NCBI GenBank assembly: GCA_050633465.1
Contig: JBOEGO010000012.1
Span: 124,001 to 188,000, forward strand
Direction: 5' to 3'
Source: UBA3069 sp050633465
GTDB taxonomy: Bacteria; Pseudomonadota; Alphaproteobacteria; Rhodobacterales; Rhodobacteraceae
DNA: 64,000 nucleotides
The translations under genes and the position numbers were made by a program. The notes under the pieces are model-generated. The model searched no databases. It was not told where the DNA came from and saw only the letters and a list, made by a program, of their open reading frames with translations. This document shows, piece by piece, positions 16,626 through 25,827 of the stretch; the first letter of the stretch is position 1, and the number at the start of each line of letters is the position of its first letter.

Positions 16626-18478
16626 AACGGAGTCAGAAAAAGGCAATTTTTCTGGCCACAGACAGCATTATACTGGTTGCGGCATTTTTCTTTTCGCTGG
16701 TGATTATCCACGGTTCGCTGGCTGCATCAGGGTTTGAAAATCAGGCGCTCGGCTATCTTGGCCTGATCATGCCGGTTGGTTTGGCTCTCACCCTGTATTT
16801 TGGCCTGCACCGCTCGAAGCTGAACTCTTATCAGTTGCGCGGTGTCACCCAAACCGCCGCAGTTGCACTTGGCATGGCCGGTGTTGCAATGCTGGTTACA
16901 GCGACCGGTTTCGGGTCAATTGATGCCGGAACACTGGTCGTGTTTGCCATGGCATTTTTGATTATGTCATCCTCTGCGCGTGTTATTGCCCGCGGCATAC
17001 TGGAACGGATTTACCTCAGCGGCAAAAGCCGCAAGCGTGTGCTGATTTATGGCGCAGGCCAGACCGGGCAGCAACTCGCCGCGGCCCTGCTCACGGATTA
17101 CGAGGTCGAGCCGGTCGGTTTTGTCGATGACAGCGCCGCATTACAAAGCCTGAAAATTTCCGGCCTGCACGTGTTTTCCCCCGCCCATATCGAAGACGTG
17201 GTGCGCAAAAAGGGCGTCGAACGTGTCGTGCTGGCGATGCCATCAGCGGCCAATACGGTCAAAACACGGATCGCACGCCAGATGCGCGCCTATGGTTGCG
17301 AGGTGCACGCGCTGCCGTCCTTTGCTGATCTGATCCAAAAGGACAGCGGAACACTGGCCCGCGCCACGGTCGATATGGACGAACTGCTGGGCCGCAACAA
17401 ACTCGAAGATAAGCTGCCCGGCGTTAGCGATTCCTATCGCGGACATCGCATTCTGGTCACCGGCGCGGGCGGGTCAATCGGGTCTGAAATCTGTCGCCAG
17501 CTCTTATCCTGCAAACCCGCATCGCTTGTTCTGCTCGATCATAGCGAACTGTCGCTTTACAATATCGAACGCGAATTGCGCGAGCTGTGCGAGGATGTTG
17601 AACTGCACGCGGTTCTGGGGTCGGTGGGCGAGGCGACACTGATCCGCCACACACTGGCAGCCCATAAAATTGACGTCGTGCTGCACACCGCCGCCTATAA
17701 ACACGTCCCCATGGTCGAGGCGAACATCGTCGAAGGCATGCGCAATAACGTGCTTGGGACCAAGGTGCTGGCCGATGAATCCCGCGCCGCAGGTGTGGCG
17801 CGGTTTACGCTTGTATCATCGGACAAGGCCGTGCGCCCCGTGTCTGCCATGGGCAGTTCCAAACGGCTGGCCGAACTGATCGTGCAGGATCTGGCCACGC
17901 GGTCTGACAGCACGCGGTTTTCTATGGTCCGGTTCGGCAATGTTTTGGGGTCCAGCGGGTCGGTCATCCCGTTGTTTCAGGAACAAATCCGCCGTGGCGG
18001 CCCCGTGACCCTGACCCATGGTGATGTAACGCGGTATTTCATGACAGTGCCCGAAGCCGTCAATCTGGTCTTGTTGGCGGGCACGTTTTCGCGCGGTGGT
18101 GATGTGTTTGTGCTGGACATGGGCGACCCGGTTCCCATTCGCAACCTTGCCCGACAAGTCATTGAAAATTCAGGGTATACTGTTCAGGATCACCTCAATC
18201 CAAATGGCGATATAGAAATTCGCCTGACCGGCCTGCGCCCGGGCGAAAAACTGCACGAAGAGCTGCTGATCGGGTCCGATATGCTGACCACTCCACATCC
18301 GAAAATCCTCCGCGCCCAAGAGGGGCACCTGTCGGAAATCGAAATGGCGAATGTTTTGTCCAATCTGCGCAAAATGATTGAAATGCGTGATCAGGCAGGC
18401 ATTCAAAAACTGCTGGATCGCTGGATCGAGGGCAAAGTGGAAGAGGCAACAGGCACGCTGACCCCGTGGACACCCTGA
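16598..18478 (+). CDS. CapD/WbpM-type membrane nucleoside-diphosphate sugar 4,6-dehydratase
   Basis: 626 residues from MLYDFFLSLK. Four membrane helices (about 16-38, 52-70, 86-104, 109-125) precede a first Rossmann domain (VLIYGAGQTGQQL near 148-160) and a second, catalytic short-chain dehydrogenase domain (ILVTGAGGSIGSEICRQLL near 285-303, HTAAYKHVPMVE, then SSDKAVRP). This layout matches FlaA1/WbpM relatives that convert UDP-GlcNAc to the 4-keto-6-deoxy sugar. In this family the usual active-site Tyr is replaced, which fits SSDKAV here. It probably supplies a sugar for the polysaccharide built with the two genes upstream. Confidence 0.92.
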   Translation: MLYDFFLSLKRSQKKAIFLATDSIILVAAFFFSLVIIHGSLAASGFENQALGYLGLIMPVGLALTLYFGLHRSKLNSYQLRGVTQTAAVALGMAGVAMLVTATGFGSIDAGTLVVFAMAFLIMSSSARVIARGILERIYLSGKSRKRVLIYGAGQTGQQLAAALLTDYEVEPVGFVDDSAALQSLKISGLHVFSPAHIEDVVRKKGVERVVLAMPSAANTVKTRIARQMRAYGCEVHALPSFADLIQKDSGTLARATVDMDELLGRNKLEDKLPGVSDSYRGHRILVTGAGGSIGSEICRQLLSCKPASLVLLDHSELSLYNIERELRELCEDVELHAVLGSVGEATLIRHTLAAHKIDVVLHTAAYKHVPMVEANIVEGMRNNVLGTKVLADESRAAGVARFTLVSSDKAVRPVSAMGSSKRLAELIVQDLATRSDSTRFSMVRFGNVLGSSGSVIPLFQEQIRRGGPVTLTHGDVTRYFMTVPEAVNLVLLAGTFSRGGDVFVLDMGDPVPIRNLARQVIENSGYTVQDHLNPNGDIEIRLTGLRPGEKLHEELLIGSDMLTTPHPKILRAQEGHLSEIEMANVLSNLRKMIEMRDQAGIQKLLDRWIEGKVEEATGTLTPWTP

Positions 18479-18537
18479 TTTCTCCCCTTTTGGATTTATT
18501 AACCTAATTTTCACCAAGTTTTTGCACCCTGTCCCCC

Positions 18538-19308
18538 ATGACAGGTCCAATGCATTTTTCAGAATCGCCCATGTCCCTGTTTGACGGGGACGAGGTGCAG
18601 ATCGTGCCGCCGCTCGGCAAGGGGCGCGTGCCATCCTATATGGCCGATCACCGCAAACGGCTGCGCGACAGGTTCATGGCGGGCGGGGCCGATGCCCTAC
18701 CGGATTACGAAATGCTGGAACTGGTGTTGTTTCGCGCCATCCCCCGTCAGGATGTCAAGCCGCTGGCCCGGCTGTTGCTGGATACATTCGGCGATTTCAA
18801 TCGCGTTCTCTCTGCCCCTGCTTCACGCCTTAAACAGGTCAAAGGTGTAGGCGGTGCAGTGGTGCAGGAACTAAAAATAGTCGAGGCAGCCGCCCACCGG
18901 CTTGCCCGTTCAAAGGTGATGCAACGCCATGTGATTTCCAGTTGGGACGCGGTGATCGATTACTGCCACACCGCCATGGCACACCGCGATACCGAACAAT
19001 TTCGCATCCTGTTCATGGATCGCAAGAATGTGCTGATCGCAGACGAGGCGCAGGCCAAAGGCACCATTGACCATGTTCCGGTTTACCCCCGCGAAGTCGT
19101 CAAACGCGCCCTGGAATTGAACGCAGCCGCGTTGATTTTGGTGCACAACCATCCCTCCGGTGACCCAACCCCATCCGAAGCAGACATCACCGTGACCCAA
19201 CAAATTTACGATGCGGCAAAAACATTGGATATCATCCTGCATGATCACCTGATCATTGGAAAATCACACGAATTGTCCTTTGTTAGCGAAGGTCTGCTGT
19301 CGCATTAG
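18538..19308 (+). CDS. radC: RadC-family JAB-domain protein
   Basis: 256 residues. The N-terminal helix-hairpin-helix-like part (about 35-125, with VKGVGGAVVQEL near 101) is followed by the MPN/JAB metal domain. His203, His205 and Asp216 in LVHNHPSGDPTPSEAD form the zinc triad. The protein is named for DNA repair, but its real role is unsettled. ATG 18538 lies right after the upstream spacer; ATG 18571 (MSLFDGDE) is an alternative. It ends 1 base before the convergent PstS/OmpA-like gene. Confidence 0.93.
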   Translation: MTGPMHFSESPMSLFDGDEVQIVPPLGKGRVPSYMADHRKRLRDRFMAGGADALPDYEMLELVLFRAIPRQDVKPLARLLLDTFGDFNRVLSAPASRLKQVKGVGGAVVQELKIVEAAAHRLARSKVMQRHVISSWDAVIDYCHTAMAHRDTEQFRILFMDRKNVLIADEAQAKGTIDHVPVYPREVVKRALELNAAALILVHNHPSGDPTPSEADITVTQQIYDAAKTLDIILHDHLIIGKSHELSFVSEGLLSH

Positions 19309-19309
19309 G

Positions 19310-20869
19310 TCACTTTACCCATACCTCGACCCGCCGGTTTACCTGCCGCCCCCAGGCGCTGTCGTCACACGCCATGGGCAGGGCTTCGCCATATGCCTCT
19401 ACGCGCATCACAAGCCGGTCAAAATTCGCGGTTTCCGCAGCCGCCTTGACCGCCTGACGCACGGCTTCGGCGCGGCGTTTCGAAATGGCGTGATTGGCCG
19501 ATGCCGCGCCATCCCCGTCACTAAACCCCACAAACAGCAAATCACGGGTATCATAGGCACCCGCCTCTAGTGCGCGGGCCAGTTGCTCGACGTTTGAACG
19601 TGATTGCGCATCCAGTCGCGCCGACCCCACCTCGAACCGGAATGTGGTGGTCAGACGTTTGAACCCGCGCAGCCCGGCAACCATTTCCTGCAATTGTTCC
19701 AACCCGGTTTCCGGCCCAGCAGACAGGATCGCATTGGCAAACCGGTCGCCCTGTTCATTGACGTTGATTTCTTCGGGGGATTGGTCGGTAAATCCGGCGC
19801 GGCGCATCACCAATTGCGCGGGCGCAGACCTTAGATAGGTCATAAATTCGCGCCCCAGTTTGGGCAACCGCCGCGCAGGCAAATACAGGAACATCGGCGC
19901 GGTTAGGGGGTAATCTTCGGTTTTGACGGTGCGGCGCACCGCCGACAGGGCAAAACCGCAACTGCCGCTTAGGGCAAGGGATTTGGCGTTACCGGTTTCC
20001 GATGCGCTGCCCAAACCGATGGCAAACGGGTCTGCGGCCACAATCCGCGCCAGTTCGGCACCTGTTTCATGTTCCATCGCACCCGCGGCAAGGTCAGACC
20101 CGATCGGGCGCAACAAACGGTCGCTCACCGCCTGCCCCAGACCGGTTTTGCGATCACGCAAATGCAGGCTGATCGGCGCATCCGGCCCGCCCAATACCTG
20201 CCAATTGGCAATTTTTCCGGCAAAAACCTGCGCCAGATCCGGGGTTGTGATCTGGTTGACGGGATTGTCCGGCGACACCAGGGGCACCAGCGCATCCAAT
20301 GCCACCACGCGACCCCGCCCGGCGCTGCGCAAATTTCCCATCCCCGCCTCGCGCGCAAGGCGCGCTTCCTGGCTGCGAACCTCGCGCAGGGACATCACGA
20401 TATCGGCCTCGTTCGCCATCAGGTCCGCAAACCCTTCGTCCGTTGTGGTAACCCGAAAATGGAAACGCCCTGCGACGCGGTCGTCCTGCCGGTCCGTCAG
20501 TTCATAGGTGAAATGATCACCATCCACGTTGATCCGTCGCGCCCCATACCCGCTGCGCAGTGCGAAACCTTCGATCAGCGCGGGCATCAGCACCTCGCCC
20601 ATGGTGCCAGCACCGGACAGGCGCAACTCAGCGACATAATCAATAAGGTTGGGGCAGGCCGGTCCGTCACATAAAACGCCCGACCCATCGACCGTCAATT
20701 CGCCATAAATCGTTTCGATCCGGTAGAATTCACCATCAAAACCCAGAAAGTTTCCTGTGATTTCGACAGACCCGTCCCGTGACGTCAGCGTGATGTCCTG
20801 CGCCGACAACGCCACGGTTTGAACCAAAAGGAAAAGTGCGGCGATGGACGCCGCACGAAATAATTGCAT
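19310..20869 (-). CDS. PstS-like periplasmic binding domain fused to OmpA-type domain
   Basis: 519 residues with a signal peptide ending near ALSAQD. A phosphate-ABC-type solute-binding domain covers about residues 75-370 (LRLSGAGTMGEVLMPALIEG, later PVNQITTPDLAQVFAGKIANW, a PstS-family pattern). The last 115 residues are an OmpA peptidoglycan-binding domain (FRFEVGSARLDAQSRSNVEQ, ending NRRVEVWVK). The protein would sit in the periplasm attached to the cell wall. No PstCAB genes are near, so it is not a normal transporter part. A role in sensing or scavenging phosphate or another oxyanion at the wall is possible but unproven. Confidence 0.85.
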   Translation of the reverse strand: MQLFRAASIAALFLLVQTVALSAQDITLTSRDGSVEITGNFLGFDGEFYRIETIYGELTVDGSGVLCDGPACPNLIDYVAELRLSGAGTMGEVLMPALIEGFALRSGYGARRINVDGDHFTYELTDRQDDRVAGRFHFRVTTTDEGFADLMANEADIVMSLREVRSQEARLAREAGMGNLRSAGRGRVVALDALVPLVSPDNPVNQITTPDLAQVFAGKIANWQVLGGPDAPISLHLRDRKTGLGQAVSDRLLRPIGSDLAAGAMEHETGAELARIVAADPFAIGLGSASETGNAKSLALSGSCGFALSAVRRTVKTEDYPLTAPMFLYLPARRLPKLGREFMTYLRSAPAQLVMRRAGFTDQSPEEINVNEQGDRFANAILSAGPETGLEQLQEMVAGLRGFKRLTTTFRFEVGSARLDAQSRSNVEQLARALEAGAYDTRDLLFVGFSDGDGAASANHAISKRRAEAVRQAVKAAAETANFDRLVMRVEAYGEALPMACDDSAWGRQVNRRVEVWVK

Positions 20870-20896
20870 CAGGAAGAGACCTTTGATCGCTGCAAA

Positions 20897-21943
20897 CTAG
20901 TTGCGTGCGATCTTCAAGTCTTGGAGCAGGTTTTTCAACACAAGAAAGCCACCCTGCCCGTCACAATCTGGCACCTGTAACGTCAAATCCTGAATGCCAA
21001 GCGCGCCACCCTCCTGCAACTGCATGGATTGGGCCTCGATCTCGCGTCCGCAGTTGGCCTCTGTCAGCTCTGCTTCGACGCTTAGCGCGACATCGCCATC
21101 ACGCGATGCAATGCCTGTGGGAAAGGTATAAATTTCGGCGCGCAGGGAATCGGGCAGGTCAAAATCGCCAAGCCGCGTCAGCACGCCGCCAGAACCATCT
21201 GCCGCACGGGCCATTCCGCCCGTGGCGCCCGCCCAGATGTGGCCCGCATCGCCATAACCTGCGCCAAACTCGCGCGCATGCAATTGAAATCCGGCGTCGC
21301 CGCTCCACTGAACAGCGACACGCTCATAGGCGCCCATGTCGGCCACGGTGGTTGATCCCACGGCCCCCGTGCCATCAGGAAAGGCGGCAATAAAAACCGC
21401 CTGTTGCGAAAGGGCAGGAACCAGCACATTCAGCCCGCCATTTGCATCGGTGATATAGGACGCCATCAACCCGTTATGGTGCAGCGTGACACGGCTTTCG
21501 GGGGCGCAGGAAGTGATTGCGATATCCACCATGGCGATAGCTGCCGGGGTGATTGCCATCGACGGATCACAACTGGCCATGGGTTGCGATGACTGGGCGG
21601 TCAGGCGGTCTGCATCCTTGTCCAATGCGGCCAACTGCACGGAGTCATCCTGACTACGCGCCACGCCGCGATCAGCGGTGATATCGGCGGTTGTCAGTTC
21701 GATGCTGTTCAGTTCCAGCGCAACGTCAGTGTCAGATACGGGTTCAGCCACACTGCGCATGGCCGCCCTGTTTGCGGGCGCTGCAACTGCCAGCGCAACA
21801 CCTGATACCGATTGTTCTGACATGGCCGTTTGCACCGGGGCATTTTCGGGCGCTGTCGGCCCTGAATGCTGCATCACAAAGCCGATACCAACAGCCGAGG
21901 CAATGGTGCCGCCAGCAAGAAGAATACGATTAAACGGAATCAT
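20897..21943 (-). CDS. Exported or anchored protein of unknown function downstream of secA
   Basis: 348 residues from MIPFNRILLAGG, chosen for GGAGG 6 bases upstream. A single N-terminal hydrophobic helix (about 6-24) is followed by an Ala/Ser/Asp-rich linker (25-120) and a C-terminal domain (about 125-345) with ITPAAIAMVDIAITSCAPES, VTLHHNGLMASYITDANGG and four scattered cysteines. Similar genes beside secA in Rhodobacteraceae are often labelled translocase, but I see no translocase motif. The sequence looks like a membrane-anchored periplasmic protein. The neighbouring genes secA (upstream) and the PstS/OmpA fusion (downstream) share its strand. Confidence 0.8.
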   Translation of the reverse strand: MIPFNRILLAGGTIASAVGIGFVMQHSGPTAPENAPVQTAMSEQSVSGVALAVAAPANRAAMRSVAEPVSDTDVALELNSIELTTADITADRGVARSQDDSVQLAALDKDADRLTAQSSQPMASCDPSMAITPAAIAMVDIAITSCAPESRVTLHHNGLMASYITDANGGLNVLVPALSQQAVFIAAFPDGTGAVGSTTVADMGAYERVAVQWSGDAGFQLHAREFGAGYGDAGHIWAGATGGMARAADGSGGVLTRLGDFDLPDSLRAEIYTFPTGIASRDGDVALSVEAELTEANCGREIEAQSMQLQEGGALGIQDLTLQVPDCDGQGGFLVLKNLLQDLKIARN

Positions 21944-22036
21944 GTCGGCCTCCAGACCAGTTAAGGTTTGGATAAGAAGATGATCCCGAAAAGCGGCCAG
22001 CATGTGGCAACCAAACGGAGTTAATCAGGCCATGCT

Positions 22037-22064
22037 GTGACCGCCTTGGTTGCAAGGCGGTCAC
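22037..22064. repeat. Perfect 12-base-pair hairpin downstream of secA
   Basis: Arms GTGACCGCCTTG (22037-22048) and CAAGGCGGTCAC (22053-22064) around a GTTG loop, 27 bases after the secA stop. There is no U run on either strand, so it is not a classic terminator. It could halt exonucleases at the secA mRNA end or mark a rho-dependent site. Confidence 0.7.
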
Positions 22065-22090
22065 CAAACGGGCATGCAGATGCTGTCAGA

Positions 22091-24799
22091 TCAGGTCAAA
22101 CTGCCGTGGCAATGTTTGAACTTTTTACCCGAACCGCAGGGGCAGGGTTCGTTCCGGCTGGGGTTGCCCCAAGTGGCCGGATCGTTTTCATCAAACCCTT
22201 CGCGTGCTTCGCCCACGGCACCTGCCACGGGTTCGGCATGGCTCGGGTCATCCAGCGCCGCCTCGTGCTGTTCGTTCTGCGCGGTCATTTGCGCCAGCAT
22301 TTCCTGCTGCTCTGCCTCGGTCAGCGGGCGGATACGCGACAATTGACGTGTCACATCCTCGCGCAGGCCGTCCAGCATCTGTTCGAACAATTGGAAGGCT
22401 TCGGTTTTGTATTCGTTCAACGGATCGCGCTGCGCATACCCGCGAAAGCCCACGACCGAACGCAAGTGTTCCAGCGTTTGCAGGTGTTCCTGCCATTTGC
22501 TGTCGATGATGTTCAACAGCACCTGTTTTTCGATCTGGCGCATGTTTTCCGGGCCAAAGGCCGCAGCTTTTTCGGCCATCATCGCATCGGCGGCTTCTTC
22601 GATGCGTTCGGCGACGGCATCGTCGTCCACGCCTTCTTCGGCGGCCCAAGCGATGACCGGAATATCCAGGCTCAGCTTGTCGATACAGGCAGCATACAGC
22701 CCCTCGACATCCCACTGGTCGGCATAGGATTTCGGCGGCATGAATTCGGTGACCAGATCATCAATCACCTGTTCGCGCATGTCCTTGACGATTTCGGACA
22801 GGTCTTGGGCTTCCATCACTTCCAACCGCTGACCAAAGATCACCTTGCGCTGATCATTCATCACGTCATCGAATTTCAGCAACTGCTTGCGTTGGTCAAA
22901 ATTGCGCGCCTCGACTTTGGCCTGCGCGCGTTCCAGCGATTTGTTGACCCAGGGGTGAATGATGGCTTCGCCTTCTTTCATACCCAGCGACGACAACACC
23001 TTTTCCAAACGCTCTGACCCGAAAATCCGCATCAGATCATCTTCGAGGCTAAGGAAAAACGCCGATTTGCCGGGGTCACCCTGACGGCCGGAACGCCCGC
23101 GCAGCTGGTTGTCGATGCGGCGGCTTTCGTGGCGCTCTGTGGCCAGAACATACAGGCCACCCGCATCCAGCACTTTTTGCTTTTCTTCGGCGTGTTCTGC
23201 TTCGATCCGGCTGCGCAGTTCAGCGGGGTTGGCGTCCGGATTGGCATCCAGCGCCTCTTGCACCTTCATTTCAACGCTACCGCCAAGCTGAATATCGGTG
23301 CCGCGACCTGCCATGTTGGTCGCAATGGTCACCGCACCCAATTTACCCGCATCGCCCACAATCTGCGCCTCGCGTTCGTGCTGGCGCGCGTTCAGAACGT
23401 CATGGGTAATGCCCGCGGTTTTCAACAAATCAGACAGGTATTCCGATTTTTCAATTGATGTCGTGCCAACAAGAATCGGCTGGCCTTTTTCGTTGGCGAT
23501 GCGGATCGCTTCGACAATGGCTTCGAATTTTTCGCGCACGGTGCGATACACGGCATCATCGCGGTCTTTGCGCGCAATCGGGCGGTTGGTCGGCACTTCG
23601 ACCACACCCAGCCCGTAAATCTCGGCGAATTCCTCGGCCTCGGTTGTGGCGGTGCCGGTCATGCCCGACAGTTTCGCATATAGCCGGAAATAGTTCTGAA
23701 ACGTCACCTGCGCCAGCGTGACGCTTTCGGGTTCGATGTTCACGCCTTCTTTGGCCTCGATCGCCTGATGCAGACCCTGCGACAGGCGACGCCCGTCCAT
23801 CATCCGGCCTGTGAATTCGTCGATCAGCATCACCTTGCCATCGCGCAGGATGTAATCGCGGTCTTTCAGAAACAGTTTATGCGCACGCAAACCCTGATTG
23901 ACGTGATGCACAAGGGTCGAACTGGCGGGGTCATACAGCGATGCATCTTCCTCCAGCAGGCCTGCTTTTTTCAGCAATTCCTCGATGAATTCGTTGCCCG
24001 CATCCGTCAGGGTCGCGTTGCGCGCCTTCTCGTCCATCTCGAAATGTTCGTCGGTCAGATCGGGGATGATTTTATCCACCTCCTGATACAGATGCGTGCG
24101 ATCCTGCGAAGGGCCAGAGATGATCAGCGGCGTGCGCGCCTCGTCGATCAGAATACTGTCGACCTCATCCACAATCGCGAAATTATGCTTGCGCTGCACC
24201 ATATGGGTCAGTTCCGATTTCCCGTTATCGCGCAGGTAATCGAACCCCAATTCGTTGTTGGTGGCATAGGTAATGTCACATTGATAGGCGGCGCGCTTTT
24301 CGTCTTCGGGCTGTTTGGGCACAACCACGCCTGTGGTCAGACCCAAGGCGGCGTAGACCTTGCTCATCCATTCCGCATCGCGGCGGGCCAGATAATCGTT
24401 GACGGTGACGACATGCACGCCCTTGCCCTCGATCGCGTTCAGATAGGCGGCAAAGGTGGCGACAAGGGTCTTGCCCTCGCCGGTTTTCATTTCAGCGATA
24501 TTGCCCTGATGCAGGAAAATCCCGCCCAGCAACTGCGTATCAAACGCCCGCAGGCCAAGCGCACGGCGCGCGGCCTCGCGGCAGTTGGCGAATGCTTCGG
24601 GCAGGATCTGGTCCAGCGTTTCGCCCTTGGCGATCCGCTCGCGAAAATCTGCTGTCTTTTGCTTCAGCCCGTCATCGCTCAGCGCCTCGAATTCCGGCTC
24701 TAATGCGTTGATTTTCGCAACCAGCGGGCGGGTCGCCTTGATCTTGCGGTCATTGGGTGTGCCGAAGACCTTTTTGGCGAGAGTTCCGAAGCCCAGCAT
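22091..24799 (-). CDS. secA: SecA, preprotein translocase motor ATPase
   Basis: 902 residues, as usual. Walker A is MKTGEGKTLVA near residues 105-115 and the DEAD-type box is VDEVDSILIDEARTPLIISG near 205-225. The second helicase domain has TNMAGRGTDIQLGG and QLRGRSGRQGDPG, and a C-terminal zinc finger CPCGSGKKFKHCH binds SecB and lipid. It drives proteins through SecYEG at the inner membrane. Transcription runs away from a parvulin-type isomerase gene, a common alphaproteobacterial pairing that links secretion with periplasmic folding. Confidence 0.99.
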   Translation of the reverse strand: MLGFGTLAKKVFGTPNDRKIKATRPLVAKINALEPEFEALSDDGLKQKTADFRERIAKGETLDQILPEAFANCREAARRALGLRAFDTQLLGGIFLHQGNIAEMKTGEGKTLVATFAAYLNAIEGKGVHVVTVNDYLARRDAEWMSKVYAALGLTTGVVVPKQPEDEKRAAYQCDITYATNNELGFDYLRDNGKSELTHMVQRKHNFAIVDEVDSILIDEARTPLIISGPSQDRTHLYQEVDKIIPDLTDEHFEMDEKARNATLTDAGNEFIEELLKKAGLLEEDASLYDPASSTLVHHVNQGLRAHKLFLKDRDYILRDGKVMLIDEFTGRMMDGRRLSQGLHQAIEAKEGVNIEPESVTLAQVTFQNYFRLYAKLSGMTGTATTEAEEFAEIYGLGVVEVPTNRPIARKDRDDAVYRTVREKFEAIVEAIRIANEKGQPILVGTTSIEKSEYLSDLLKTAGITHDVLNARQHEREAQIVGDAGKLGAVTIATNMAGRGTDIQLGGSVEMKVQEALDANPDANPAELRSRIEAEHAEEKQKVLDAGGLYVLATERHESRRIDNQLRGRSGRQGDPGKSAFFLSLEDDLMRIFGSERLEKVLSSLGMKEGEAIIHPWVNKSLERAQAKVEARNFDQRKQLLKFDDVMNDQRKVIFGQRLEVMEAQDLSEIVKDMREQVIDDLVTEFMPPKSYADQWDVEGLYAACIDKLSLDIPVIAWAAEEGVDDDAVAERIEEAADAMMAEKAAAFGPENMRQIEKQVLLNIIDSKWQEHLQTLEHLRSVVGFRGYAQRDPLNEYKTEAFQLFEQMLDGLREDVTRQLSRIRPLTEAEQQEMLAQMTAQNEQHEAALDDPSHAEPVAGAVGEAREGFDENDPATWGNPSRNEPCPCGSGKKFKHCHGSLT

Positions 24800-24973
24800 T
24801 TTTTATCCGATCGGTCGTTTATAACATCCTGCGCGGCATCTGCTTGCCCGTATGTCTGCTTGCGCCTACAAAAGCGCAAACGGGCTGTCCCGAACGCCAC
24901 AAGGCGATGTAAGCGGCGGCTCTAGCAGTGTCAACGTATAGGGCCAACAGCAGCCCAGCAAAGGACCAAACCC

Positions 24974-25825
24974 ATGCGTAAATCCCTCACTTTTGTGGCA
25001 TATGCCGCGCTTTGTTTGACTCTTGCGGGGCCTGTCATGGCCGAAGACACCCCAACAGCCGATACAATCGTCGCCACGGTGAATGGTAAAAACATCACCC
25101 TTGGCCATATGATCATCGCCCGTGCATCGGTGCCACAGCAGTATCAATCGCTGCCGGATGATGTGTTGTTCAAGGGTATTCTAGACCAGTTGGTGCAGCA
25201 AATCCTGTTGTCCGATGCCTATCAGGGCGATGTGCCCAAAAGCGTGCGCCTGACCATCGAAAACGAAGAACGCGCCATGGTCGCCGCGCAGCAGGTGCAA
25301 GGGTTCATTGATGGCGCAATCACCGAAGAAGCCCTGCAAGCCGCCTATGAGGCGCGGTTCGCATCTGTCGAACCTGCGCCAGAATACAATGCTTCCCATA
25401 TTCTGGTCGAAACCCAGGAAGAGGCCACAGCCATCATCGCCGAGCTGGAAGCAGGCGCGGACTTCGCCGAAACCGCCAAGGGAAAATCCACCGGCCCATC
25501 CGGCCCGACAGGGGGCGAATTGGGCTGGTTCGGCCCCGGCATGATGGTCGCCCCCTTCGAAGAAGCCGTGGTCGCCATGAAAAAGGGGCAGGTGTCCGCG
25601 CCCGTGGAAACACGATTCGGCTGGCATGTGATCAAACTGAACGACACCCGCCTGCAAGACGTGCCCCCCCTGTCCGAAGTGCGCGACGAACTGGAATTGG
25701 AAATCCAACAGGCCGCAGTCGAAGGCTATATTACCAAACTTGAAGAGGCCGCAGAAATCGACCGCGCTGCGGCACAGGCCATCGACCCTGCCATCATCAA
25801 AAACACCGACCTTGTGGAGCAATAA
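24974..25825 (+). CDS. Periplasmic parvulin-type peptidyl-prolyl isomerase
   Basis: 283 residues with a signal peptide (1-23, MRKSLTFVAYAALCLTLAGP, cut after VMA). An N-terminal chaperone-like helical part (about 30-130) precedes the PpiC domain (about 135-230): ASHILVETQEEATAIIAELE, GGELGWFGPGMM, APVETRFGWHVIKLND. It would help outer-membrane or periplasmic proteins fold after Sec export, in line with the divergent secA. AAAGGA lies before ATG 24974. The next gene, argJ, begins 2 bases after its stop, so the two are probably co-transcribed. Confidence 0.93.
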   Translation: MRKSLTFVAYAALCLTLAGPVMAEDTPTADTIVATVNGKNITLGHMIIARASVPQQYQSLPDDVLFKGILDQLVQQILLSDAYQGDVPKSVRLTIENEERAMVAAQQVQGFIDGAITEEALQAAYEARFASVEPAPEYNASHILVETQEEATAIIAELEAGADFAETAKGKSTGPSGPTGGELGWFGPGMMVAPFEEAVVAMKKGQVSAPVETRFGWHVIKLNDTRLQDVPPLSEVRDELELEIQQAAVEGYITKLEEAAEIDRAAAQAIDPAIIKNTDLVEQ

Positions 25826-25827
25826 GC

